64,000 bases of DNA from Tubulanus polymorphus (taxonomy: Eukaryota > Nemertea > Palaeonemertea > Tubulaniformes > Tubulanidae). Under the pieces are notes generated by a model that made no database searches, was not told where the DNA came from, and worked only from the letters and a program-made list of their open reading frames with translations. The stretch spans positions 9,722,704-9,786,703 of the forward strand of contig NC_134036.1 in assembly GCF_964204645.1 (NCBI RefSeq). Reading direction: 5' to 3'. Below, piece after piece: positions 40,533-53,035 of the stretch. Each line of letters begins with the position of its first letter. Within the stretch, counting starts at the first letter, position 1. The position numbers and the translations under genes are program-made.

Positions 40533-41775
40533 CATCCAGGCAATAACTGATGTGATATTGACCATTAAACTAGGGGTCCAGGGACACCATGCCCACTTGG
40601 GAAGTGGTTTCAAATGCTCAACAATCTAACAATTTCAATATTCAACGCCCCCTAGTGACCATACACAAAAACCAATGACCTTGAAACCCACCACAATCAC
40701 AGAACATATGAGCAACTACAATTTTGTAATTGATTGTGATAACAAAATATGCCTCGTTACCAATTTAATATGGGAATACATAGTTACTTTACTATTCAAC
40801 GCCCCCTGGTGCCCATATGCAAAACCCAAAGACCTTGAAACTCACCACAATCACAGAACATGTCATGAACTACAACTTTGCAATTGATCATGGTAACAAA
40901 ATATGCCTAGGTACCAGTATAATAAGGAAATACTAAGTTATTCTACTATTCAACGCCCCCTGGTGGCCATATTGAATAACTAATGTCCTTAAAACTCACC
41001 ACAATCATAGACGATGTCATGAGCTACAACTTTCCAATCGATTGTGGTAACAAAATATGCATAGGTACAAATATAATATAGAAATACTAAGTTATTGTAA
41101 TATTCAACGCCCCCTGGTGGCCATATACAAAAACCAATGACCTTGAAACTCACGAAAATCATAGAACACGTTATGGGCTACAACTTTCCAATTGATTGTA
41201 GTAACACAATATGCTTAGGTATCAATATAATGTGGAAAAACACTTTCCCACCTACGAATGAGTACTGATGACACCAAGATGGCCGCCAATTGCGTCATAA
41301 TTGGCTGATCAAAAATAACTGTCTCAGGTATAAAACATCCCTTTCCCAAGAATACCCATCACAAATTGCAATGACAAATGGCATCCAGGCAATAACTGAT
41401 GTGATATTGACCATTTAACTAGGGGTCCAGGGACACCATGCCCACTTGGGAAGTGGTTTCAAATGCTCAACAATCTAACAATTTCAATATTCAACGCCCC
41501 CTAGTGACCATATACTAAAACCAATGACCTTGAAACCCACCACAATCACAGAACATATCAGCAGCTACAATTTTGTAATTGATTGTGATAACAAAATATG
41601 CCTCGTTACCAATTTAATATGGGAATACATAGTTACTTTACTATTCAACGCCCCCTGGTGCCCATATGCAAAACCCAAAGACCTTGAAACTCACCACAAT
41701 CATAGAACATGTCATGAACTAGTTTGGTGTCTAGATAATCTTATATTTATACGAACAAGTGAATTATCAAAATAA
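40533..41775. repeat. 154-bp satellite in two blocks, with CTCF-like motifs
   Basis: Units beginning TATTCAACGCCCCCT start at 40639, 40793, 40947 and 41101 (exact 154-bp period), then at 41488 and 41642. A larger duplication of about 336 bp repeats 40533-40869 at 41382-41718 (offset 849), including the non-satellite leader CATCCAGGCAATAACTGATG. Each unit carries CGCCCCCTGGTGG or a close variant, whose complement CCACCAGGGGGCG matches the vertebrate and insect CTCF core consensus. No coding function is seen. Confidence 0.85.
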
Positions 41776-42019
41776 ATTGATTCCATTCATATCATATATT
41801 TCTATTTATTCAATCAATCGGGAGCCTAGTTCCATAGATGTGAGTTATGATTCGACTAATTTTAACTCACAACCCTGCAACAGGATTCACCAATAATTGC
41901 TTAAGAGGATCATTTGTATTTTTGAGGATGACAGATGTTCAAGTGGGCTTGCTGTAAGCTGAAGTTATATACTGGTACATTAGAAATAATTCATGTATTT
42001 TTCTGTTTCGGTTTTCATT

Positions 42020-42260
42020 CGGGATTCGAACCTTGCACATACATACACCCTGGGGGTTATCAAAGTTTATTATTTCATATTCGTGTTCGGGATGCTATAA
42101 CATTTTTACGCGACAAACAATAAACCAGTGACACTAACATTATCAAGGTTGGCTTGATATACGATCAGTAATTTTCGGGATTCGAACCAAATAGCGCCGC
42201 TTAAAAGAAAGATGAACCGGCGACAATAAGATCAATATTTTACGGGATTCGAACCTAATA
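42020..42260 (-). repeat. Cluster of three B-box-like tRNA fragments
   Basis: Forward CGGGATTCGAACC occurs near 42017, 42177 and 42244. Its complement GGTTCGAATCCCG is the canonical RNA polymerase III B box. Spacing is irregular and no complete tRNA fold was found, so these are probably SINE fragments in repeated arrangement. Confidence 0.5.
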
Positions 42261-42789
42261 GAAACTGCGAAGAAACTACAGCGACTTATAGGCCTAGTCA
42301 TTAAAGTTCACATGTAGTGACGCATGCGCACTCAGCCGATTTCATGACTTGAAGATGTATCTAGGGTAGATACATATATAAACCAAATTTCAAGGCACTA
42401 CCTTGAAGCGTCTTCAAAACTTCCCAAAATAACTGGATTCCGTCTAATACATACGGACGGACGGACGATGGACGAAAAGTGAACGCAAAAGCCCGCTGGG
42501 GCTAAAAAATTCCTAAATGGCCTAAAAACCTACCTGTGCGGAAGTGGTGTAGATGTCATTTTCAAACCTAGAAACAGAAAATGAGGGGTTTAGTGGTTGG
42601 CCGGGACATTAGACACTAATATTCTTTCTTAGGCCCCACTGAACAGAGTATCCGCTGTCCAGTGAAATAAAGTAGGCCATAAATGGAGGGCAACAGCTAT
42701 GGTTATGGGAGTCGGGTTAGCGCATGTGCAAAGCAGTAGAATTCTGACTCTTTACCGGTTTACCCACTGAGCCACAGGGGTCCTACTTA

Positions 42790-43971
42790 TTACCGAGATG
42801 ACGCAATTTACCGAGATGACCAACTTGAAAAAGGTCCACATCCAGCAACTTGGAAGGCACTGGCTGAAGCAACACTAACAAGAGTGTTAGTATTCAACAA
42901 ACGAAGAAGTGGTGAAATTGGACTTTTGAAGAAAGACGTCTACGAAGGGAACAAGAATTGGAGACAATCAATGAATGATGACATTACAGGGAGCTTATCT
43001 GACATAGAAAAAAACTAATAGATCAGTAAGTTATCGTACTTAATACATTGCTTTAGAACATAATGCTAAGAAATATCTTAAATTCCATATTATTTTCAGA
43101 TTGGAACTAGTTGAAACCCAGGGCAAGCAGAACAAACGTGTATATATCCTTTTAACTCAAGAAATGAAAGCCGCAATTGAAATACTTAACAAGACAAGGC
43201 ACGAATGCTCGATTCTTGAAACTAACCCATACGTATTTGCTAATTTCAAAGAAAAAAGCATCAATGTATGGCAGACTCTGCAGAACGTAGCTCATGCAGC
43301 TGGGTGTGATAATCCAAAGCTAATCACTTCAAGTCGATTAAGAAAATATGTTACCACTGTGACTCAGGTATGAAGGAAGTCTAATTCATCTAACCACAGA
43401 TAACATGCCCATGATCTAACATTTCATCTATTGATTAAAGATGGGTTAAAATCTCAATATCAATATGAATATTCACCTGTTCATGAATTTCGCGCAAAAT
43501 AAAACAAGGGTATATTTTAAAAGTATGTTTAGGCTACTTAGGCCTATTTGTTTCTATGTTTAGGTTCTGCACCTTGAAGATATTCAGCTTGAGTGGCTTT
43601 CACGTCATCTTGCACATGATTTGAACACCCATAAGAATCACTATAGGCGACATGATGCTGCTGTAGAAGTTGCTAAAATTGGAAAACTGATGATAGCTGC
43701 TGATGCGGGAAAACTTGCAAATTACAAAGGAAAGTCTCTCGATGAAATAGACATAACAGGTAAATCACTCGACGCAAACATTCTGTTAGACCCATATATT
43801 TGCAAGTTAAAGTTTAAATTTGCGCAAGACTGGGGACACATTATCCCCCGGCAGAGATTCGAACTTGATGGCATTGAGATTGCCACTGCCACACTAGACC
43901 TAGTGCGCAGCTACACGCGCAGCTTAGATGAAGTCATTATCAGCCAATCAGATATCCCGTTTTTATTTTAG
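42790..43971 (+). pseudogene. Tyrosine-recombinase-like gene, three exons, probably inactive
   Basis: Exon 1 (about 42790-43018) has LTRVLVFNKRRSGEIGLL, like the first catalytic Arg box of tyrosine recombinases. Exon 2 (43100-43367, after TATTTTCAG) has RVYILLTQEMKAAI and LITSSRLRKYVTTVTQ (the second Arg box, with Ser where His is usual). Exon 3 (43564-43971, after GTTTAG) joins in phase and has HLAHDLNTHKNHYRRHD, with a His and the candidate nucleophile Tyr. The layout fits a Crypton-like family common in invertebrates and fish. Exon 1 ends in TAA TAG before the best donor (GTAAGT at 43025), so this copy is probably dead or differently spliced. The family breaks and rejoins DNA through a Tyr-DNA intermediate. 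Confidence 0.6.
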
Positions 43972-44966
43972 CCTAGGTTTTCCCTTATATAGTTATAACA
44001 GGGCTGCCAAATGCTCCCAGTGACAAATTGAATTCTTTTCAGTAACATTTCAATGAAATAAGAAAAAGAAAATGTTCAAATTTATCAATTTTCAACAGTA
44101 AGACCCTCAGTAACATCATTCATATTTCTCTCAAACACATCAAACACATCAAATCCTCCATTTTGTGAAATTTCTTGGATTTGAACATTGTTACCATGCC
44201 TACGCCACCCTGATTTAGTTGTTGAGACCCCACAAGAAAAATAACTTCATTTCGTAGGCATGGTGACAATGTAAAAATTCAAGAAATTTCACAAAATGGT
44301 GGATTTTCTCTCTCATTCAACTGGACTTAAGGAGTCTTTTTGCCAATCCATCTAATTGGTACAGAACTGGAAATATATCGGATATTCAGTTGTTGTCCGC
44401 GATTTTTGGCATTCTGTTAACACATAAATGAGGTATGTACCCCAAAAAGTAAGCAAAATATCCCAGAAAAACAGGTCTCATCCATTAATAAATAGACATT
44501 AGTAAGTGTCAGATTAAAAAATTGTGACAATCTTGAGACAAATCCAGGCTAAAATGTACCTACTAGTGGAGATATCATGAAATAAACCACTGTACTCAAT
44601 TGCTGATGGCATTTAGACTCTGAAACAGTGATATTTAATGTAGGCCTAATTGATTGAACTATATACATACAAGAGGTTTGGATCTGCACTTTTACCAGGA
44701 GACCGCGTGTAGCATCGTTATGAAATAATGTGTAAATTGGTCGATGTTTCGCGTCCGGTTATTCATTTTAACCCTTCTGGTTGAATTGTATTTTTGTGAT
44801 TATTTTGTATACCTTTCGGAGTGCGGGGTTCGAACCCTTCTAACTCTATTTTTTCCTAGAACATATTTCTCTGTGATGTATAGCATTTATTTACCGTTTT
44901 TATCATTAGCTTTTGTGTTGTTTCTTTCTCGTGTCCGCCGCGACCTTTTTGTAGCCGGCGTGCGGT
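43972..44966. other. No gene recognised apart from the fold-back MITE
   Basis: Contains the MITE at 44157-44303 and a B-box-like GGGGTTCGAACCC near 44825. A frame at 44744-45181 is hydrophobic and composition-driven, without a recognisable family, and runs across the left end of copy A. Confidence 0.4.
44157..44303. repeat. Fold-back MITE, 147 bp
   Basis: Arms of about 48-51 bases (44157-44204 and 44253-44303) are near-perfect inverted copies, starting TCCATTTTGTGAAATTTCTT and ending with its complement, around a 48-base centre. No target duplication is obvious. Confidence 0.8.
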
Positions 44967-46895
44967 TAGACTGGTTGCCGGTCTCTACCTATTCTGACTG
45001 CGAATGCAGATGGCGTAGTCTGGTTGCCTGTCCAATTCTTGTCAGAATAGGACAGGTTGAGCCCATCCGCCATCTTCCGTGGAATATACGGATCCAATCA
45101 GATTTCAGTATTTCATCACGTGAACAATGTAACATGGCCGCCTACAGAGTCTCTCGATTTACGTTCCATGGACCGATTTAAAGTCGTTTTTTATATCAAT
45201 GAAGAAAGAAATTCCATTAAAACTGCCAGGTAACGCTTCTGCAACCACTTGTTTAGCATGTGGTACCGAAAATGTCGGTATTCAATTCAGGATGGCTGCG
45301 TTACAGTGCCGTAAAAACCTACCGGTCGTCAATCGGCAATTTGGACTGAAACAATACATACAATACTGCTACAATAGTACTACTAAAAGACATACTGAAC
45401 CAGCCATGCAGCACAGGCTGCGGCAATTTGTTTGTTCACTCGAGGCGATTGATAGATTGTTCTGAATGTGACATTGGACATCAGCAGTTGATCCAGTGAA
45501 AATATTAACATCCAGGTAACTTCACTTACTTACTTCTTCGTTCAAAACAATTGTAAAAATATGATCATTGAATAGACTAAAGTGCTATTTCACAAATACT
45601 TTATTGATTGTCTATTGTAGATTGTTGTGAGCGTTTTAGTAATGATTTTGTGAGTTGCAATTTGTAGGATGTTTTTAAGAAATGGAAGTAATACGTATCA
45701 AATTAGCTCAACATGTACAGAATAGATTGCGATGCATCATCAAGGTAAGTCTGAACAATGGATTCTGAACCATTAATTGAAAAGTCAATCCAGGTTTAAT
45801 TGTAAGTGATATGTATTTTAATTTCAGAAAGATAACATCATGCAGTAATCAAATAGAAGTGATGAGGTTTAAAGAGCTGGATTCTGTGAATAACTGCACT
45901 AGCGTTGCGAGCCTTCAATTTGAATTGTGATTGGATTTACTGTCTGGTCCAGTCAAGACTTACTTGGTCAAAAGACACTATAATTCAAATCTGGGATATC
46001 AGGATTGTCACAATTTGTCGAAGAAAACAAAACTGCTGTTTTATGTCATGAAATATGTAGAGTGTCATTGCTTATTCTCTTGTCAGGGGCTGAACAAGAT
46101 TTTGTACCAGAAGTGAACAATAAATATCAAATTCAGTGAAAAAGAGTTTGTCGTGATGAATTTTATAATTGATTTCCAGCAAAGTCAACACTGACATTGT
46201 GAGGTCCATGAACAGAGGAGGATATTGCGAATTTCCAGTGTGATCTGAATAACTTGTCTTGACCAAGTCTCTTAATTTGACTGTCCCAACTTGCTGTCTG
46301 TATCAGGAAATCAGTAGGCTGAGGTGGATCCAAACGTATCCAATCTCACAAAGCACTAAGGAGTTCAACAATTGTAAACTTTATTCAGATACTAAATATA
46401 GTAATTTTACAACACTGTATTAAAACAACATAAATTCACTACTAAATGCATCTCACGAACTGTAGATATAGAAAGGATGTCCCCTGTTCCTTCAGAATGT
46501 TCTGTATTCAGTGACTGTCGAGGCTGAGCTTAGATTTCGATCCTTGTTAGTTTCTGTTCCGAGTAGTAGGAAAAGTTATCAGACACTTACAGCAATTAAT
46601 GCCTCTCCGTCCATTGTAAAGTTTCCTTTTGTTTGTTGATTACATTGATGATTCGTTGATTATCAGATGCTATTGTAATCATTCATACCAGGGCTATTTT
46701 GATATCGCTCGAAGCTAAGCAGATTCGAAGAGACGCCATCTTAACCAGGAAGTAACTTGCTTCTTTACATGTTTGACCTTATTTGACATGCATCGAAAAT
46801 GTAAAATGGAGGATGGGATCAACCGGTCTCTTACTGACAGTAGAGACCGGTAACCAGTCTACAGATGGTGCAGAATTGGACAGGCAACCAGTCTA
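44967..46895 (+). mobile_element. 1.9-kb element, copy A
   Basis: Begins TAGACTGGTTGCC and ends GGCAACCAGTCTA. The flanks GCGTGCGGT (44958-44966) and GCGCGCGGT (46896-46904) differ by one base, a likely 9-bp target duplication. Each end holds two nested copies of an ACTGGTT(G/A)CC unit and a short stem-loop. A second copy in inverse orientation lies at 60645-62540. A short plus frame at 45199-45465 (LPGNASATTCLACGTENVG) and a minus frame at 46072-46266 (CSLLVQNLVQPLTRE) are shared with copy B. No transposase is seen. The 9-bp duplication suggests mobilisation by a MULE transposase. Confidence 0.8.
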
Positions 46896-47500
46896 GCGCG
46901 CGGTTGCCCGGCTCCGCCCTCATTGTCGCTGGAACTCAGCCAACCACGAAGTCACCAGGCACGCGTGACCAATCACGCGTGTCCGAGCTTTGTTCCAGCC
47001 AATGAGAGCGCGGGGGGACAATCGCGCTCTATAAGCAGCGCTCTATCGAGCAGCGCGCGAGATTGAACAACAAATCGTTCATTCGGACTGTCCGGCCTAC
47101 TTCAAGCGCCGCCAGAGTAGAACGCGAAGTCGATCAGTTACGCTTTCCAGTTTTAAGTAAAAAATGTAAGAACCGTTGTCCGCGTGTCCCCTCTGGACAC
47201 CCGGACCGCGTATGCTCGCCTTGTGATAGCACATGTAAATAGGTTATTTGCCGCCCGGACATTGTCCCCGGGTTCATTGCGTATTGTTGTCCGGCCTGCG
47301 GTCGACGTTGTCCCCGGCGGACATGGTTGTCCCCGGAACCCGCGTATTCGTTGTCCGGGAGCGTAGTGTAAATAGTTAAGATGTAGAACGACCGTGATCA
47401 TATAATAATAATGTATATATTTAGAAATTATCGCGAGGTACAACACCGGATTTAATCTGTCTGCAAAATAAATCTACATACAGTTACTATTCCAAATTAA
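46896..47500 (+). promoter_or_regulatory. GC-rich promoter-like segment, possible solo LTR
   Basis: CpG-rich, unlike its surroundings. It has CCAATCACGCGTG and CCAATGAGAGCG (CCAAT boxes), then CTCTATAAGC near 47028 (a TATA box), and about 440 bases later AATAAA near 47467. Between them lie repeated TTGTCCCCGG/GTCCGG motifs. The order CCAAT, TATA, then a polyadenylation signal is what an LTR would show, but TG...CA ends and a primer-binding site were not identified. A CpG-island promoter of a host gene is the alternative. Copy A of the 1.9-kb element has inserted just upstream. Confidence 0.4.
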
Positions 47501-48985
47501 GAATGCCGTTTTGAGTTTTCGTGGACGTTTGGAGTGAGGAAGAGAGTCAGAGTAAACTAGCCTAACTTTTAGGGCACGAGGAATCCGGTCAGCTGAGGAG
47601 AGGCCCGACATTTTTCGGCCGGCAGGGTTCCAGCTGAATTACTCGCCTCCGAGAGGAGGACGAGCGGACCCGGACGTACCCACCAATTACGGTGAAGAGG
47701 CACGAAGAGATAGGGGACGCCCCAAGTGGATCCGGGCCGTGTGAGGCCCAAGTTCGGCGGAGGCGGGACAAGTCAGCTGCAGGAGTTGCTTGTCCCCCGC
47801 GAAATCCAAATATTACAGAGAGGCTATTTTGGTTGCCGTCTCCACGGAATCCGTTACACTTGGTAGGGCCCTACATGTACTGTAGACTTTGTCGAATCTC
47901 TTAGTGCTGGCCGTTGTGGTAGTTCACAAGCAGGGTAGCATAGAGCTGGGCCCAGAACCTTTGGCGGTAGGCTCCTAGCCACACGTGATAACGTTCAGTT
48001 AGCAGTACTAGAGGCTAGGCCTAGGCTATATCGAAAGCGGAAGTTCTTCGCGCCGCAAAAACATTCAATTCAAATTCAAATTTAAATTACTTTATTGCAA
48101 CTTAATATTACAGAGTGCTCGCGGTTGACACTTGAAGTTTAGCTAATATAACAGACCATGATAAAATGTACAAAAGGAAATGCATTTTATAACCGCATGA
48201 TTGATGGTAGCTCTGAGCGCTGCAGGGAAATTTTTATGACTAAAAGTGCAAATCATTCAGCGCCGGCCTCCACCAGGGCATTGTTCGTACCTAATACCAT
48301 GCGATATGCGACACGATACGCCGGGATGGATCCAGGGTCAAAGCAGGTTTCATTCTAGAATAAGGGCTTTTTTCCACGGCTGTACGGCGTTTCGCTTCGA
48401 TTGTCAATAGCGATTATTGATCCACGGCGGGGTCACGTGACCATCGCGCGTATGCTCCAAATGCTTAAGTACGCGATCTAACGGTTTTTCCTAGCTCCCT
48501 TAGTGTGCTTAAACGAACGAGGTTGACTTGATGCAATCCCCTGTAGCAGGTTCTTGAGTATATAGATTAGTTCGTAAGGGTATTAAACGCCATTTACCTG
48601 CGACTCTTTTGTTGCCGGACCGCTTCAAAGTGGAGAGAAAATTTAACGACTCGGGCGATACAAGTCTTGGGTACGATACTTTATATATCGAAAATATAGT
48701 ACGATGGATCGTTTATAATTTTCGTCTATGAACTATATGAGCTTTTTAGCTTTCGTTTGATGTATAAAACGTCGGCCTTCCCTATCGATGATGGGAGAAC
48801 AAGTGGAGCTCAACCCGACTCGGCCGTGGCGTAGGCTATGGCTAATTATTTAGGCCACTCGAGATGCGAGCTCGTCGCATTAGGCTATTTACCTGTTTAC
48901 AATCCAGCACACTTCTTCACTTTCCGGATCGACCACAATACCAAAAGGCCTATTCAAACTATTACTAAGTACTGTGGTCACTCAT
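47501..48985. other. No gene recognised; short LINE tail
   Basis: At about 48062-48102 the complement reads TTGCAATAAAGTAATTTAAA followed by TTGAATT-type repeats, like a 3' LINE tail in minus orientation. The remainder has open frames without recognisable motifs. Confidence 0.4.
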
Positions 48986-49569
48986 TGGGCCAGTATTATT
49001 TTTTCAAATCTAGGCCAGGCCTCTTATGTCTAATAAGTAGGGTTTTCGGTATTATTTTCAGTTTCTTTTTTATTGCTATTACGCATGTCGGTAGGCTGGT
49101 GGATGAATGGCCTTGGGTGTTTGAATTCGAACCCTTAAGCTCGACATCTTTCCACTTTGGTAAGTAGGGCTAAGCTTCCTAATCAGAAATTGTCTATAAA
49201 ATGCACAACTACCCTATGATTTTTGGAATATTTTCAGTTTTCTCGTTGGAAATAATTTGGAGTTCGAATTCAGCCCCTTACTCAAAATTTTGTTGTCGCT
49301 CCAGTTAGTATTCCTAATCAGAAATTGTCTATAAAGCACACAACTAGGCCTACTACATGGAGTTGATATATATTTTCAGTTTTCTCGTCGGTCTACTTCA
49401 ACTCTCACTGTTTGAATTCAGACAGTTGCAGTTGCAGACATTTTGTCGTCGCTCGGTAAGTATTCTATTACTAATCAGAAATCAGAAATTGTCTAAAAAT
49501 GCCAAGCTGCATGAAGCTGATTTTTCCAAATATATTTTCAGTTTTCTTGTCGACTTCTACAACTTCAAA
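48986..49569 (+). repeat. Tandemly repeated exon-intron units before the transposase
   Basis: Splice acceptors of the form TTTTCAG(T)TTTCT occur at 49061, 49237, 49379 and 49541, separated by 142-176 bases. Each is followed by a short exon-like stretch ending at a donor (GGTAAGT near 49159, 49455 and 49585; damaged in the second unit) and then by CTAATCAGAAATTGTCTA, which recurs three times. Only the last unit carries the transposase start codon. Confidence 0.7.
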
Positions 49570-52500
49570 ATGTCACAACACTCTGGTAAGTTGAGCAACA
49601 ACAAAATTAATTTTTTAGTTCATATGGATGAAATTGAAAGATCTTTAAAAACATTGCTATTTCTATTTTTCAGGTGGATCGCTTGGTTCAAAAGTTGGCG
49701 CTGGCGGGAAAAAACGACGGTTCGGCCAAAAAAGAAGAAACTGTGAGTCTAAATTTCATGAAAAACTCTTGTTGACTTTTTGATACTAATAAAGAATTCC
49801 TTAAGATATTCATTGTTCCTTTAATTCATTCATTGCATTTTATTTCTGCGAATGGTTTCTGGTTCGTGTTTCACATGATTGATCATGCATTTGTAAGTTC
49901 TAGATTTTCAGTAACCTTGAATTTGTTATTCAATCCAGAAAGCTTACTCTTATAAAAAGATACATGTCTTATTCAAATTTTGGAATACTCTGTTCCAGTT
50001 CATGGGAATCCAGGATGAAGTCATAATTTTAGGGATTAGAAAATCCATATCGGGGTTGTAGTCACGTAGTGATATTTTTTGGGAAAATAGATTGAATAAA
50101 TAAAACCTTGAATATCCTGGGCCCGGTTTCATAGACTGAGTACCAAATAATCCTCAATCGGTGTGACAACCACCATAGTGAAAATGAGAAACCATGGTTA
50201 TAACTGACAATTTTCTAAATGTTCCGAAACTATTTTGCTTCCACACATCTCTGAAACCCAGCCCTGGTGTAGAAATGAACTCAAATAAAATCACAAACAG
50301 ATCAAGCTTCAAATGATTAATAACAAATGTCATACATGTACTGAATTTCATCAATTATGACGATTTATTTCACTGAGATATAGTTAGATATAGAAAAACT
50401 TGCACTTAATTGTGACGTAGTAAAATACATTTGATTATTAATCAATTACTCTAGAATTATGAATTGTTTTGCCTCTATCTTCTTCACTCTTACTCATCTT
50501 CAACTTCAATTTGCCTAGGTAAAAAAAAACTGGAGTTCATAAATTCTCCACCCCATAAAGATGAGTCAACTTTGACAGAGCCATGCTTAGATACTATAAG
50601 CATTACAACTGACGAAGAATCAAATTTCTGGCAAAAGTCTGACTCAACAAGAATCATTGAATTGGAAAATGAAGTTTCAACTTTGAGAAATCAAATAACA
50701 GAAAAAGACAAAATAATCAATCAGCAAAATATAACTATTTCTTCATTACAATCTCAATTAAAATCAAATGTACCAGTAATCCGTACCCCGTCAGTGTCAG
50801 CATCTAGAAACACGCTTAATAGTCGCGCAGATAAATTGAAAGATTTTGTTGAAGGAATATCATCACCAGAAAGTAACGTCCAAGATTCTGCTTGTACACT
50901 CGCCAAATTTTTCAAAAGGTATCCCACGGTATCGAATGCAGCCTTACGTGAAGCTGATATCAAACTGTTCCACATGCTCACCCCAAAACAGGCTGTTGAC
51001 ATTAAGTTGAGGCAACGAATGCCAATGATTCGTCTTCTTGATTTGAAGAGAGATTTAAAAAACTTTGACATTCCTGTATTTTCAACTGTGGCAGAAATTC
51101 GAACTGAAATAAAAAACAGAGAAATGTCATTTGCCCCTTATGTCATTGCGGGTGAAGAAATCCTAGAGATTAATTCCCGTACACACGAAAGAAAACTTGC
51201 GCCCTATGTAATCATAGATGATTTTCACGCACAAGCTCAAAGACATGCAGAACATCTGCACAAAATTGGAAATCTTTTATTCCATCAAAACTTTCACGAT
51301 GAAATATGGATTAAGACAGGAATTGATAAGGGGGGTGGGAGTACAAAAATGGTTTTTTCCATAGTTAATGGGCTATCACCCAATAGCCCCGATAGTTGTG
51401 AATTGGTCGGTTATTTTGAAGCAACTGATAATGCTGAAAACTTGAAGATGATTTTCGGGCCATTAAAAGAGGCATTAGAAACCCCATTCACAATTTTTCT
51501 AGATGGAAAAACAATACAAGCTCGAACTTTTTTCATCGGGGATCTTGCATATCAAAGCACAATGATGGGTCATCAGGGCTCAACAGCATCTTATCCATGT
51601 CTTAAGTGCATGGTGCCTCTTGATGATCTGAGAAAAAAAGATGGCACCTCTCATTCCGCGAACACTTATCAAAACCGTAGTATTAACCACTATATCGAAA
51701 GTTCTAAATTAATCGAGACGGCACCAACCATGATTGGCCCGTCATCGCACAGTATTAGTGGTCCTATGCTGTATAGGCCACTTGATTTAGAACACTTAGT
51801 ACCACCTCCTCTTCACATAACATTAGGAATCGGACTAAAAATCTATGATATGGTCGAAGACAAATGTAAAGATCTCGACCATTCAACATTAGGGAACAGA
51901 GACCCAGAACTGTACCATAAATGGAAAAGTGTATCAAACGTAGTCCAAAATCTTGTAAATGAATTGGAAGATTTGAAATTAATACTCGCACAAAATATCG
52001 AGACTATAGATGTATTGAAAAGAGCAGATCAGAGGCGACGTTCACCATTTCATTGTGGTGCCCCAATTTGTGTCATACAGGAAATAGAAAATGGAAATGT
52101 TAACAACTTTGAATACTGTACCTCTTGTGATTCACCGTACCACACTGACTGCATTTCGATTTATGGCACTGTGGAAGCGTTTAAGTGCATAAGGTGTCTC
52201 AAACCCAATAGTACAGGCCATAAGTTCTTGAAAAACCTCGAATCTGAAACTAATAAAATCAAATCTGACATAAAGGCAAAGAAAGATCAAATAAGACCTA
52301 GAAAATTAAAGCTAGATGAAATTTACAAAGAGGTTTGCTCAAAAATGGGTCCACTACAGTCAGCGCTCAATGAAAAACTGCATGAAATTGGGATAGACAG
52401 ACAGGCTTACCATTCACTTTCATTCAATGGTAACCATATCAACAAGCTGTTGAACATAAACCCTGATAAAGGAATAAATAATCCGGTTAAATTACTATCT

Positions 52501-52989
52501 GTACTATCAGATTACCCAGACATTCAGCTCATATACCAAGAATTATTTCAACGGTTCGCACAAATGTACAAACTGTATTCTGCATGTAGATTTTTATCAG
52601 ATGAAGAAGTGGCAGATTTGGAAACCTTCTGTAAGGATTTCGGTGCTTGGTTTCCAAGAACTTTCCCGGAACAAACAATAACACCCAAAATGCATATGTT
52701 AATTTTTCATGTGCCTGAATTTGTCAATATCTGGCGTTCTCTAGGAATGTTCGGGGAACAGGGCTTGGAAAGCAAGCACGCTAGCATGAATAGGGATGTC
52801 CGTGTTTATTCATGCTTGAGAAATAAAGTTACACGAGCGAAACTGATGTTTATCAACCAGGGTTTGTATAGTACTAAGTCCAAAACCGATGTCCGCGTTA
52901 CACGAAAATGTTTTTGTGGAGGTTTCTACAAAAAAAATGGAGACACACGTTCTTGTAAATTATGTTTAAATATTGCAAACATACATTAG
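49570..52989 (+). CDS. RAG1/Transib-like DDE transposase with PHD-like finger, intact three-exon gene
   Basis: Exons 49570-49585, 49674-49742 and 50519-52989 join in phase, giving about 851 residues. The start encodes MSQHSG and a nuclear-localisation-like KKRRFGQKRR. A coiled coil follows (about 75-110). The RNase H core has Asp298 (IKTGIDKGGGS), Asp370 (FFIGDLAY) and Glu779 (GEQGLESKHA). Order and surroundings parallel RAG1: FEATDNAENL before the second Asp, GSTASYPCLKC after it, a helical insertion, SFNGNHINKL, and ITPKMHMLIFHVPEF before Glu. Inside the insertion (about 541-588) lies a PHD-like finger (HCGAPIC, YCTSCDSPYHTDC, FKCIRC). A CFCGG...CKLC finger ends the protein. A CMC/Chapaev assignment is the alternative. 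No stop or frameshift is present, so the gene may be active. Confidence 0.8.
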
Positions 52990-53035
52990 TCTTGCTTGTG
53001 TAACATGATTTACGGCTGTCTATCTGTCTGTTTGT

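Noticed and set aside
40675-41775. Open frames with repeated NHRTCHEL-type peptides
   Set aside because: Products of the 154-bp satellite, not genes.
47153-47904. Overlapping open frames in the GC-rich block
   Set aside because: GC-rich sequence gives long frames by chance; no motif, several frames open at once.
50754-51991. Minus-strand open frames over the transposase gene
   Set aside because: Shadows of the intact plus-strand frame.
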